A DNA stretch of 64,000 bases, taken from assembly GCA_015146655.1 (NCBI GenBank), contig VKHL01000039.1, positions 146,868 to 210,867 on the forward strand, written 5' to 3'. Every line of letters begins with the position of its first letter. Position 1 is the stretch's first letter. The notes under the pieces are model-generated. The model did not search any database, had not been told where the DNA came from, and saw only the letters and a list, made by a program, of their open reading frames with translations. Positions 12,531 through 23,143 of the stretch are shown here, piece by piece. This DNA comes from Ochromonas danica (Eukaryota > Sar > Chrysophyceae > Chromulinales > Chromulinaceae). The translations under genes were made by a program, and so were the position numbers.

Positions 12531-13065
12531 TAACCATAATGATGACAATATTTGACCAATCGATGTTTAGACAGTATGCGCTTTGTTCGTCTGATGGGCA
12601 AAAGGGAAGATCGTCATCATAAAGCAACTTGGCTTTTTCCACTAGGCTATAGGGATACTCCTGTTAATAGAACCTTCTTAGAATGAATCTTAGGTTACAG
12701 TATCTTATTCCCTAGAAGTCAGTTCCATTACCTACCATTTGGTCGTCACCATTGGTCGTAATTAATGTGTTGCAGCTGCTGCTTGCTGTGCTGTGAGTGT
12801 GGGTGGTGGGTGCGTGCGTAGTGGTGTGTTCTTCTGACGTGAGTGCAGCACTGCCACTGTGAGAGTGTGTCACGTGTCGTGTCGTGTCGTGTCGTGCTGC
12901 CTTCGTTGGTTGCTGCAAAGAGTGAAAGGGCAATAATTCCTCTGGTTGAGGAATCTAATAGATACATAGTCATCTATCTGCATCAAGAAACGAGAATTTT
13001 GCTTTTTCTCTTTCTTTGACTAACACTAGAGTATTTAATTTCATTGATAAATTAACTGCTTAAAG
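12531..13065. other. intergenic region between helicase and TypA
   Basis: No credible gene. Contains five GTGTC/GTGTCGT-type repeats at about 12873-12897 and GTG-rich sequence near 12795-12830. The 13030-13065 stretch is AT-rich and lies just upstream of the TypA start. Confidence 0.6.
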
Positions 13066-15112
13066 ATGCTGAAGATGTGCAATTGGAGTGGTTGGCTGCT
13101 GCTAGCCAGTTTCTTGCTATGCCTTGCCTTGCCTACCAGAGCATTCCAACTCAATGGATTAAAGAAATTGCCAACATTTCATAAGTTTTCCCGATTGGCA
13201 ACAGTGATGCATTCGGCGACTTATCGTGATGATCTGCGCAATGTTGCTATCATTGGTAAGCCCCTACCACCTCGTCACTCACGTGACATCAATTCTCATG
13301 CAACTTATTGACCGTTATTTTTTTGTTCATTTATTAGCTCATGTTGATCATGGTAAGACTACTCTAGTAGATGCTATGATTCGTCAATCTGGTGCATTCC
13401 GTCAAAACCAAGAAGTTGCATCGATGGACAGCAATGACCAAGAAAAGGAACGTGGTATTACTATTCTTGCAAAGAATGCTGCCATTATGTTTGAAGGAAC
13501 TAAGATTAACTTGGTTGATACTCCTGGTCATGCTGATTTCGGAGGAGAAGTTGAACGTATTATGAACATGGTTGATGGAGTTCTCTTAGTTGTTGATGCG
13601 GTTGATGGACCTAAACCACAGACTCGTTTTGTCTTGAAGAAAGCCTTAGAGAAAGGTGTTCATGCTATTGTCGTGATTAATAAAATTGATCGTCCTCAGA
13701 TTCGTCCAGACTATGTCTTGGATCGTGTCTTTGATCTCTTTGCTGACCTTGGCGCCAGTGATGAACAGATGGATTTTAAGGTGGTCTATGCTTCTGGTAT
13801 GCAAGGTAAAGCAGGATTAGAGCCTGATCAACTTCAAGAGAATCTCTATCCTCTCTTTGGAGAAATTCTCAAGTTGCCCAAGGCGAAAGTTGATGCTGAA
13901 GCTCCTCTTCAGATCCTCATTGCAAATGTTGATTACGATGACTTCAAAGGAAAAATGGGTATTGGTCGTATTGTCAATGGTGCTATCAAATCTGCGGATG
14001 ATGTTCTTTATGGCAAGCCTGGTGAAGAACCGTATAAGAAGGGCCGTATTGGCGAACTCTTTGTCTTTAACAATGTTGGCAGACAAAAAGTTGATGCTGC
14101 TAGTGCAGGTGACATTGTCATGGTTACCGGCATTCCTGACATTACAATTGGAGATACTATCATGGAAAAGGAAAGAGCTTCTCCACTTCCTCCTATTGCT
14201 GTTGAAGAGCCAACCGTTAGAATGTCTATCTCTGTGAATAAGAGTCCTTTGGCTGGAAGAGAAGGAAAGCAATTACAATCCAGAGTCATTCGTGATCGAC
14301 TCTTTAAGGAACTTGATCGAAATGTTGCTCTTCGTGTCTATGAGACGGACAGTGCGGATACATATGAAGTTTGTGGTCGTGGTCAGTTGCATTTGACTGT
14401 CTTGATTGAGAATATGCGTCGTGAAGGTTTTGAGCTAATGGTTGGACCTCCCACTGTCATCGAGCGTGTGATGGATGGTGTGAATTGTGAGCCTTTCGAG
14501 TTGGTTGATATCACTGTTCCTAATGACTATAGTTCTGCGGTGGTTGATATTCTGAACAAACGCCGAGGCGAGATGTCTGAAATGGGACCTGCAGAGGGCT
14601 CAGAAGGACAAACACAGCTCAAGTTCTATGTGCCAACTAGAGGCATGATTGGTGTGCGTTCTGCCTTGCTCACCGCTACCAAAGGCACTGTGGTGTTAGA
14701 TACGGTCTTTGACTCCTATCGTCCCGTGGTTGGTTCCATTCAACAACGCGAGAAGGGGTCTTTGTTGGCCTTTGAGGACGGCGCAGCCAATTCCTTTGGT
14801 ATCAGTAATGCTCAAGAGCGAGGTCGCCTGTTCATTGCTCCCAAGGATGAGGTCTACAAGGACATGATTATTGGTGTTCATCAGCGTCCCGGTGACCTCC
14901 ATGTCAACGTCTGTCGAACCAAGCAGTTGACCAATATGCGTGCATCAGGTTCTGATGAGAACATTAAGATTGTCCCTCCTTTGGAGCTCAACCTCGATAT
15001 CGCTGTGGAGTATATCCAGGAGGACGAGTTGGTGGAGGTAACTCCCACCAAGGTGCGTATGCTTAAACATCCTCAATACAAGGAATGGGCACGTAGAAGG
15101 CGCGATCTTTAA
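13066..15112 (+). CDS. typA: TypA/BipA translational GTPase with plastid-type bipartite presequence
   Basis: Exons 13066-13255 and 13338-15112; the 82 bp intron is phase 1 and interrupts the codon just before HVDHGKT. Product 654 aa. The body matches bacterial-type TypA/BipA: G1 [10 protein letters not shown]2 region RGITI, G3 DTPGHADF, G4 NKID, then EF-G-like domains and the BipA-specific C-terminal domain with RGMIG. BipA binds the ribosome and aids ribosome assembly and stress or cold adaptation; in plants it is chloroplast-located. The N terminus (residues 1-27) is a signal peptide with core [13 protein letters not shown] followed by TRA-FQ, and the next 25 residues are basic and Ser/Thr-containing. 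An Ala|Phe junction of this kind directs proteins across red-algal secondary plastid membranes, so a plastid location is inferred. Confidence 0.93.
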
Positions 15113-15415
15113 GCAAGCTCTTGTTAGATTTGTGTGGCATCGTGTTGAATCATCTATTGTATAAATCCCGATAGCTAGTTCTTCCAATCTCGCCCTTTGT
15201 TTTTTGCCCACTGTGAAAACACAAAAAAGAAACCATTTGCAGAGTAAAATGTCAGCAGCTTTAATATTAGCCAAAAGAACTAGAACTAAAACCAGATAAA
15301 TGGAGTGATGTTTTGCAACGTGTACAACACCTGCAACACACTCATCTGAGCATGCTAAACCAACCGTGGCGGGTCCTACTAACTGAACCCTTCAACCGAC
15401 GTCGCCAAAGTCCCA
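15113..15415. other. intergenic, convergent 3' ends
   Basis: Between the TypA stop and the cyclin stop. No gene-like structure; nothing distinctive seen. Confidence 0.5.
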
Positions 15416-16703
15416 TCATGCACTATGTAAATAAGTAGGATAATGGTATGTAATTCCACTGTGGTTGCAAAGACCACCCTTGTGCTCTTTCAATGGATAT
15501 TTACCGCATGAGAAACGAAGTTGGCTGTGGTTTAAGGCATAGATATCTGAAGCAGCACAATGCATTTCATCGCCAAAGAAATGTACCAAACCAAGCATAG
15601 GGTATGAATGAACATGGCGATGAAGGACATTTATGCGAAGAATGGGTTCAGCCAAATCACTCTCCTCATGACGAGTCAAAAAGGAGTATCCAGCAGACCA
15701 AACTGACTCAGTGCAGGGTCTAGTGAGTTGTAGCGCATAGTGCACCGCAGCCGCGGCAACTTCAGACAGTAGGAAATAATTCAGATTGTAATCTGCATAA
15801 GATAGAGAAACCAGATACTCCACCAGCTCCTTTTGGCGCGGTGACAAATTGAGAAGATGGCTATAGTATCGGGCAAAATCCATTCGAGTAGGAAAGGAAA
15901 TTTTGTAATTCATAACGCGCAGCACTCTTCTCTCTGCCAATACTAGCTCTTCCTTGCTAAAAGTGTTATTTGCTCGATAAAGCAGGCCATTAACATCAAT
16001 CGGCTGAAAAACAAGAGCAACAGGTAAACAAGCTGTCCAAATAGGAGTTCGATAAGAAAATGGAAACTTACATAGATTTCTTCCAACTTGCAAACTAGCG
16101 AGAGACACGCAGAACCGATGGGTATAATATCGGTCCTCTCCACGGGCTCTAGTGCCAGGACACGGTCAAAGAGCTGCATAGCATGCAATACTGTGCATAA
16201 CTCTAACTTCTGTTCCACCATCACTTCTAAAAAGAATGAAAACAGTTTGACATGTCCTCGCTGCGAGATGTCATATTGAATTTCCGAGAACACTGGCACT
16301 TTGAGTACAAGCTTCGTCTAACCCAGTGATGACACAAGTCATGTCAGAAGAAAAATAAACATAAAGAACAACAAGCCTAACCTCTTCGTGAAACTTCTTC
16401 TTATACAGTGAATCTTTATACAAGGTAAGTCTCTCTTCATCTAGCTTTACTATAGACTCATTCGCACGCTGTCTCTTCGAACTTATCTCATGATAATCGG
16501 CCTCAACTTTAGTGGACCCCCTTCTTTTTCTTCCTAACACACCCTCATAGTTTCCCTATTTGAAATAAGATTTGAAAAGGATTTAGATATCATCACATTA
16601 GAAGAAATAGAAGATCAGGCAAAGAATGTCTTACCAAGATTTCAGTATTGAATTTCTCTGTTGTGGTCGTTGTCATCATCATCATATTAAAGATCATTCC
16701 CAT
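15416..16703 (-). CDS. Mitotic-type (A/B-like) cyclin
   Basis: Four exons assemble in one frame: 16703-16635, 16555-16382, 16317-16072 and 16003-15416, giving 358 aa. Introns are 64-79 bp; the second has a weaker GTTAGG donor. The small first exon supplies the only ATG, since the frame of exon 2 has a stop and no ATG upstream. The cyclin box includes ISQRGHVKLF, LFDRVLAL, IGSACLSLVCKLEE and then NNTFSKEELVLAERRVL, followed by a second cyclin fold (FARYYSHLL, LSYADY, AAAAVHYAL). The ordering and the KLEE-IY-P...NNTFSKEE stretch are as in A/B cyclins. Cyclins activate CDKs to drive the cell cycle. I see no clear destruction box in the short N terminus, which is rich in Met and Thr and then basic. 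Confidence 0.85.
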
Positions 16704-17533
16704 AAAGATAGAAAATCAAAGAACTAGATAACTTTAATGATTTGAGAGGAATTAGATTGTGACAGAAGGAAGTGGATTGGATGACCAGGTTAACAGGGGG
16801 ATGAGTGATGACAGGTGAGAGAAAAAGATACGATCACAAACTGAAAAGAAGAAAGATTATCTTTAATTTTCAGTTTATTCAAAATGATCAAGAATGAAAG
16901 ATACTCAAAGAAACCTTCTTTTAATGTTTTCACAACAAGTAAAAAGGCTTTTGAATAGTAAATTATCTTCTTGATTTAGAAATGGCTTGAAGAGGGTGGG
17001 CCTTTGTGGTGGCGTGTGTGTTTGGTTCAAAAATCAAATTTGAAAGAAAAACTTAGTTTAAAAAGTCTGTTTTTGAAATTGCATGTTGCTCTTCTAAAGG
17101 TCGATTTATTGAAAACTTGACATTTTGAACATTGATCAAGAGGACTGTCCAAACAAACAGACGCAACAAGGAAGTAGACACTCCGTTGTTCTAGTACATT
17201 TTGGATCCTAATTATGATATACCTATACTCGAATGAGGTATGGTGGAAAGGTAAGTGTTGATTCACTATGAGGCTAGTTTTCTCCAAATCAACCTAAAAA
17301 GTGCAACAAATAAAAACTAAGATCTCTCCTCTGGCCATGTTCATGACTATACACTTGATGCCACCTGAGTTAATCACAAGTAAAAAAGAAAACCCAAAAC
17401 TGCGACAAAAGACATGTTTTATTTTGCTTGCCAGATCTATGTACACCAATGCCACAATATCATGGCGTCTACAAACAATGACACGGAAACTAAATACACA
17501 ATGATAAGCAGACATTTTGAGGACAATGAAGAC
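16704..17533. other. intergenic region, no gene recognised
   Basis: 830 bp between the cyclin start and the 3' end of the first twin gene. Only short chance frames in AT-rich sequence. The last 50 bp (about 17483-17533) are already shared with the region downstream of the second twin (about 19415-19465), so the duplication extends a little beyond the stop codon. Confidence 0.5.
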
Positions 17534-18328
17534 TTATCCACCAAACTTCGCCCATCTTCTTTCTATCTGACGTTGCATGGATTCCACTCTAGCTCGCAAT
17601 ACAATCAGAAGAAAAAACCCAAAACAGGCTGCAACTAGCCCGATGCCAACTGGAAGTTCACTGCGAAAGCTCTTGGGAAATTGTTGATGATTGCTGCTGG
17701 CTACATAAGGCACAATTGTAGGTTGAGCAGTGGGAGGGTCGGCATCTAACCCCACTCTGCTGTTCCTCACAGCTAACATACCAACTGAAGTAGAAGCTTC
17801 CAAATCATCAAACACAAGAAGTTTACTTCGTTGGAAGATGTCAGAAGAAGGACCATCTTTTAATATCCTCAGGATTGCCGTAGCAAGGCCATCTTCTGGG
17901 AGAACAGGAGAAGTGTGAAGTCCTCGCTGATTAGCTATCGTCACTGTCACTTGCATGTCTTCTCTGGCTTCACTAGATGGCTTGCTAGAACGAAGACTGC
18001 TGATTTTAGGTTCGACTGAGAGAACAACAACAGAGGACTCATTATCGCAACTGCACTGCCATTGTTCACCATCTGCATTGAGGACACGGCAAGTCTCTTC
18101 AGCAAAAATAGTTTTGATTTTCTCTTCATCCAAAGGAGAAGAATTGGATATAGCCACATTCACCACATGGTAAATAATATTTCTCTTGTTGGGAAGAAGG
18201 GCAGTCTTCCTCTCATCAGGAATTATTTCATTTTGCTGTGGGACCACCTCAGCTGCATTGCTTAAATAGTGTTGAAAGAAAAGCAACACAATGGTTGCTA
18301 GTAAACGACATAAGGAGTTCAGCACCAT
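17534..18328 (-). CDS. Unknown type I membrane protein, tandem twin 1
   Basis: 264 aa, single exon, taking the ATG at 18328, which is the start shared with the second twin; the frame is open further upstream to 18442 but that part is not conserved. Residues 1-26 are a signal peptide (core LLATIVLLFF, ending SNAA). A soluble region of about 190 residues with two close Cys (QWQCSC) plus one in EETC follows. A single transmembrane helix (IGLVAACFGFFLLIVL) comes next, then a short basic tail ending RRWAKFGG, probably cytosolic. I do not recognise a domain. It lies 1.1 kb from a nearly identical copy (19466-20260) in the same orientation, at a 1,932 bp offset. Confidence 0.75.
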   Translation of the reverse strand: MVLNSLCRLLATIVLLFFQHYLSNAAEVVPQQNEIIPDERKTALLPNKRNIIYHVVNVAISNSSPLDEEKIKTIFAEETCRVLNADGEQWQCSCDNESSVVVLSVEPKISSLRSSKPSSEAREDMQVTVTIANQRGLHTSPVLPEDGLATAILRILKDGPSSDIFQRSKLLVFDDLEASTSVGMLAVRNSRVGLDADPPTAQPTIVPYVASSNHQQFPKSFRSELPVGIGLVAACFGFFLLIVLRARVESMQRQIERRWAKFGG

Positions 18329-19465
18329 ATGAATGACCCAACAACCGGTGCTGTGTTTTATAAGGACAGCAACATTCTGCAACAGGTACAGTACAGCACC
18401 CCCCACACCACGCACGGAGCAGGGAAACTGCTGTTGCGACATTTTTCATTCTCACCATTTTTGAAGAATTCTCAATGGCTACTTCATTAAAATCGCTGAA
18501 AGTTTGACCATATATTTGAATGGATAGAGAAAACAGAGAAACGGGGTTTGCTGTGCAATATCTGCAATTGAAGCCTCAAAATTGAAATTTAAAAATGCTG
18601 TTTGAAATTCGTCAAAAACTGGGATATAGCAAGACACAGTCAACAATGAATCGTCAAACCGAGTCTGTTCGTATTACTAGTCATGCTTTATCTCTGGTAA
18701 AAAGGATTGCAGCCATGCCTCATAGAATGTCGAGAAAATGTCTGAAGAAGATCAAATGACGAGGAAATGTCAGTTCCGCTGAGTGAATTACATAACTTTT
18801 AGTGTATTACATACATTTCCCACGCACTAATACTACTTTAAAGGTTAGAAGTAAAAGACCTTTATGCATTTAAGAGAAAAAAGACTTCCAACATTGACGA
18901 TTGAGGGTATCCAAAACATGTAGCATGTCCAACTGATGCCAACCATCTTTTTACCGCCAAATGAAAACAAGTTACACGACTGTAAATCGTCTTGGAAAGA
19001 AAAACTAATATGATTTTGAAAAGCAGCATCATTACGCCTCATGCAACTAATCGATTTAGATACGGTGAAGAACACTCAGGTCTACTTCCAAATTAACTTG
19101 TTTAACATGAAAAAGAGGGATCCTGATGAAGTTATAGGAGTTTGAATACACTTGAGTTTTTTATGAATGGGTTAAAACACAATGGCAAAAAAATATTGTT
19201 TTGAATACTTTTTTTGATGAATATGTTCTTACTTAGATACTGAATCAAACGCAATTGAAATTAATGCATAATATTAATTACATCAAAAGTTATCGACAAT
19301 AAACATTTTGTCGCAAATCAGCTTTCCCCGCGTGATTTACTTTTTCGCCCAGTTCTGACGGGAAATACTGTACAACATCATCATACACCATAGAAGAACA
19401 TAGAAACTTAACACACAGAAACTAAATACACAATGATAAGCAGACATTTTGAGGACGATAAAGAC
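18329..19465. other. intergenic spacer between the twin genes
   Basis: About 1.1 kb of AT-rich sequence. The bases immediately upstream of ATG resemble those of the other copy only weakly. No gene, RNA or repeat recognised; probably holds the promoter of twin 1 and the 3' region of twin 2. Confidence 0.5.
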
Positions 19466-20260
19466 TCATCCACCAAACTTCGCCCATCTTCTTTCCAGCT
19501 GACGATGCATGGATTCCACTCTAGCTCGCAATGCAATCAGAAGAAAAAAACCAAAACAGGCTGCAACTAGCCCGATGGCAGTTGGAAGCTCACTGCGAAA
19601 GCTTTTGGGAAACTGATGATGATTGCTGCTGGCTACATAAGGCACAATTGTAGGTTGAGCAGTGGGAGGGTCGGCATCTAACCCCACTCTGCTGTTCCTC
19701 ACAGCTAACATACCAACTGAAGTAGAAGCTTCCAAATCATCAAACACAAGAAGTTTACTTCGTTGGAAGATGTCAGAAGAAGGACCATCTTTTAATATCC
19801 TCAGGATTGCCGTAGCAAGGCCATCTTCTGGGAGAACAGGAGAAGTGTGAAGTCCTCGCTGATTAGCTATCGTCACTGTCACTTGCATGTCTTCTCTGGC
19901 TTCACTAGATGGCTTGCTAGAACGAAGACTGCTGATTTTAGGTTCGACTGAGAGAACAACAACAGAGGACTCATTATCGCAACTGCACTGCCATTGTTCA
20001 CCATCTGCATTGAGGACACGGCAAGTCTCTTCAGCAAAAATAGTTTTGATTTTCTCTTCATCCAAAGGAGAAGAATTGGATATAGCCACATTCACCACAT
20101 GGTAAATAATATTTCTCTTGTTGGGAAGAAGGGCAGTCTTCCTCTCATCAGGAATTATTTCATTTTGCTGTGGGACCACCTCAGCTGCATTGCTTAAATA
20201 GTGTTGAAAGAAAAGCAACACAATGGTTGCTAGTAAACGACATAAGGAGTTCAGCACCAT
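19466..20260 (-). CDS. Unknown type I membrane protein, tandem twin 2
   Basis: 264 aa, same layout as twin 1: signal peptide, Cys-containing extracytoplasmic region, one transmembrane helix near the C terminus and a basic tail. The first approximately 215 residues are identical to twin 1. Differences cluster in the last 50: SSNHHQ for SSNHQQ, ELPTAIG for ELPVGIG, LLIAL for LLIVL, and SMHRQLE for SMQRQIE. These are conservative, so the transmembrane and tail segment is under constraint. The next gene upstream on this strand is DPH5, whose 3' end is 196 bp away. Function unknown. Confidence 0.75.
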   Translation of the reverse strand: MVLNSLCRLLATIVLLFFQHYLSNAAEVVPQQNEIIPDERKTALLPNKRNIIYHVVNVAISNSSPLDEEKIKTIFAEETCRVLNADGEQWQCSCDNESSVVVLSVEPKISSLRSSKPSSEAREDMQVTVTIANQRGLHTSPVLPEDGLATAILRILKDGPSSDIFQRSKLLVFDDLEASTSVGMLAVRNSRVGLDADPPTAQPTIVPYVASSNHHQFPKSFRSELPTAIGLVAACFGFFLLIALRARVESMHRQLERRWAKFGG

Positions 20261-20456
20261 ATGAACGATCTAACCACTGGACTATCTTGTAGACTACTAG
20301 TGTTTGGAAGCACAGTTTCTGCAAGAGCTGGAGAGCAAAAACCGCCAAGGCAGCAGGTGATAAAAATAGTCTAAATTGACAAAATATGGTAAAATCCCTT
20401 TGTTGCTTTTAACCGGAAATTGCACCATCATCAATCATCAAACACTATAGAACACA

Positions 20457-21579
20457 TTAGTTTTGTGAAGACTCTATTCTATTTGATTGATTCTCCACAC
20501 TAAAGTAGTTGAGAATCTACAAGAGAGATTAAACAGAAAATGAGAAATTGTCATCTTTAAAACTCAAAGATAGGACTAAATTACCTCTTGTTCTAAAGGA
20601 TGGATCTGCCCACACAGAGCAAGAGAATGAAGGGGAGCTCCAAAATCAACATCCTTTAATTGCTCTAGAGTTCCGAACACGATCTATCAGATATCAGTAG
20701 TAAAGCACCCATCGATTAACAACACTATATTCTGAAAGAGAACAAATGAGAGGTTACCTGTTGGGTCTCTTGTCCAAGTCTTGCCATACCAACGGCTAAC
20801 GTTGTTGGTAAAATAACTCCCTGTAAGCATAGCCATGAGTAAAAACCACGTCCGTGGAAAAAGTACACCCGATAGAGAGCTTACCATTTTCTTCTCTTCT
20901 TCTACTTGCAACAGTTGCTCAATAGCGGTATTCACCTGAGAGATACAACATACCACGACGAAAATGAATCAAGAAACCAATATCAGCACACTCGCAAGGT
21001 ACTCACAGTCATGAATCTGGGAGGAAGGTGGCGCACTTTGCCATACTTCACCATAGCCTCATAATCAGGCTCCTTCACTTTAATATCCAATAAACAGAGT
21101 GTATGCATTCCCCCTTGACTATTATATTGAATTCGTTCATAAAAGCTGGAAGGTGTCCAACCTTCTTCAAACCATGGAATAGATACTGTATACCCAAATT
21201 GATAGAGTTGTAACCCACAAGAAGCGACAGCACCCATAACAGAGGCATTATGAATGACTTCTACTCGAATGCCTTCTTGACGTGCACGTAGGATAATATC
21301 AACATGGGTAGTAGCACAGAGAGGATCACCCACAACAAGCAGTGCAACATTGCCAGTCTTAGCATGATGATAGATCTCTTCTGCTCGTGTTTCAACAAAG
21401 TCACGATCAGCTAATTCAATAGGTTTCTCATAGAATGCTTCTAATGCAGCCTTATCTACACCTAATACAGAGGTATAATATTCCAAATAGAGATGAGAAC
21501 ATGATTTAACACATTCTAATCCTCTTACTGTAATATCTCGATGATCACCAAGTCCTAATCCAATGAGATAGAATACCAT
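20457..21579 (-). CDS. DPH5: Diphthine methyl ester synthase
   Basis: Five exons: 21579-21007, 20935-20885, 20820-20758, 20683-20585 and 20516-20457, giving 281 aa, close to the usual 285. Introns are 64-74 bp, all phase 0, all GT-AG. N-terminal MVFYLIGLGLGD, YLEYYTS, LLVVGDPLCATTH and the HNASVMGAV motif are those of the DPH5 methyltransferase (SAM-binding, tetrapyrrole methylase fold). The short downstream exons restore the family's C-terminal part: LAVGMARLG, GTLEQLKDVDFGAPLHSL and IHPLEQE. DPH5 methylates the diphthamide precursor on His of eEF2 in the cytosol. The last four exons are easy to miss because each is only 51-99 bp. Confidence 0.93.
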
Positions 21580-21730
21580 GATTGCCAGACAGACTTCTTC
21601 TTTGCTCTAAATCGCAAATGATGGAATAATTGAGATAGTTTGTTTCCATCCATTCCTCCCAACAAGAAAAAACTGTTTTGAGGGGGAGAAACGCGTTGCT
21701 TTGTTGGCATTCAGCAAAGTGACAAGACCA

Positions 21731-22980
21731 ATGAAGAGATTTCTATTAATTGTATCAATATTCATGTTGATAACTTCTCGATACTTGATCAGAGGATATT
21801 ATCATGGTAATCTATATGGTGGTAATGGTGGTGGAGTGATGAGAACACTAGTAAGTAGGTATAGTCATTACAAGAACAACAATAACAACAATAATGAGAT
21901 AACTAGTGGTGCTTCAAGTAAAGATCGACGAAGTATAGGTCAAGACTACAATCATGACTATGGCCTGAGCAGTGGTGAAAGGAGAAGAAGTGGTAGTGGT
22001 AGTAGAAGCACTAGCGGTAGCACTAGCAGTAGTGAAGTGATCAATAGTGCAACCAACAGGTCAGTGAATTTACCACAACACACACTATTTTATCTCTCCC
22101 CCCCCCCCTCTCTCTCCACTGAAACTGATTCATCATATCTTTGTTTTGTTTTCAAAGTAAAGTGAAGTTAATGCGATCTCTCAAGTTAAAGAAAAAGCGT
22201 GATGAACTTAATTTAGTTCTCTTAGAAGGTTTTCGATTAATACAAGATTCAATTCAATATGGTCTTCAACCAGAACAAATTCTTTTAACTGAAGAAGTGG
22301 TTAATACAAAATTAGGAGAGTCATTATTATCTTTAATTTATAAAGAAAAACTAGAACAGAGACTCTCCTTTGTATCAAATACTATCTATGAGAGTTTAAT
22401 GGAAACAACGAATGGACCAGGTGTCATCGCTGCAGTACAAAGACCTCAGTATACAAATCAATTGTTATCACTTCCTATAAACAATGCTCCACTTATTGTG
22501 TTATTGGATCGATTAGCTGATCCAGGCAATGCAGGGACATTAATTCGTTCAGCATATGGTTTAGGTGTTCAAGCTATCTGTGCAGTTGAAAGTTGTGATC
22601 TATGGTCACCTAAGGTCTTACGCAGTGCAATGAGTGCTTCACTACGTTTACCACTGTATGAATGGAAATGGTCTGAAACTGCTAGTAATTTACAATCATT
22701 ACTAGGAGAATATGGTCAAGATTATCAAGTGATTGTAGCAGATGGTCGTGATGAGAATTTATCTTATCATCAAGTTGACTTTCTCAAACCAACTGTATTA
22801 GTGATAGGTAATGAAGCTCATGGTGTGAGTCAAGAAGTGAAAAAGTTACCTGCTCGAGACATTCATTTCACTCGAATCCCTATGCTAAGACCTCTGGAGT
22901 CTTTCAATGCAGCTGTAGCGGGCAGTATCTTCCTTGCTGAGGCTGCTTCTCAACGAAGTAAACGCAATAGTAGAACTTAA
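21731..22980 (+). CDS. SpoU/TrmH-family RNA 2'-O-methyltransferase with signal-like N terminus
   Basis: Exons 21731-22059 and 22158-22980; the 98 bp intron (donor GTCAGT) is phase 2 and contains a C11/CT-rich tract before its acceptor. Product 383 aa from the first ATG. SpoU motif 1 is DRLADPGNAGTLIRSA, motif 2 VIGNEAHG and motif 3 SFNAAVAGSI, the parts that make the SAM-binding trefoil knot and dimer. An upstream domain (LKLKKKRDELNLVLLEG) resembles the substrate-binding domain of 23S or mitochondrial rRNA 2'-O-ribose methyltransferases. The N terminus has a hydrophobic core (FLLIVSIFMLI) and then about 80 Asn/Ser/Gly-rich residues, suggesting import into an organelle; plastid or mitochondrion cannot be separated. 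The target is probably organellar rRNA or tRNA. Confidence 0.85.
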
Positions 22981-23143
22981 TATAAATATAGTAGTAATAC
23001 AATCAATAGTTGAAAACATTCAATTTGGTTATTATTTATTAATTGAATACTACCACACACACCTGTTGGCAAGGGACACGTGAGCAACTTCCTGCCATGT
23101 TTAATTGTTTTTTAATACATTTTACTTTCTTTTCAAAACTAAA

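Noticed and set aside
12712-12973. Two overlapping minus-strand frames rich in His, Thr and Ser
   Set aside because: They come from GTG/CAC repeat sequence in the intergenic region.
13066-15112. TypA as bacterial contamination or recent bacterial transfer
   Set aside because: It has a spliceosomal intron and a bipartite plastid presequence, so it is a nuclear gene of plastid type.
16382-16540. Cyclin starting within the second exon
   Set aside because: No ATG is available there; an upstream exon at 16703-16635 joins in frame with good splice sites and supplies the ATG.
17027-17287. Small minus-strand open frame between cyclin and twin 1
   Set aside because: Short, biased composition, no conserved motif, no support from splice sites or neighbours.
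18329-18442. N-terminal extension of twin 1 beyond the ATG at 18328
   Set aside because: The extension is not shared with twin 2, whose sequence diverges right upstream of the common ATG, and the common start gives a clean signal peptide.
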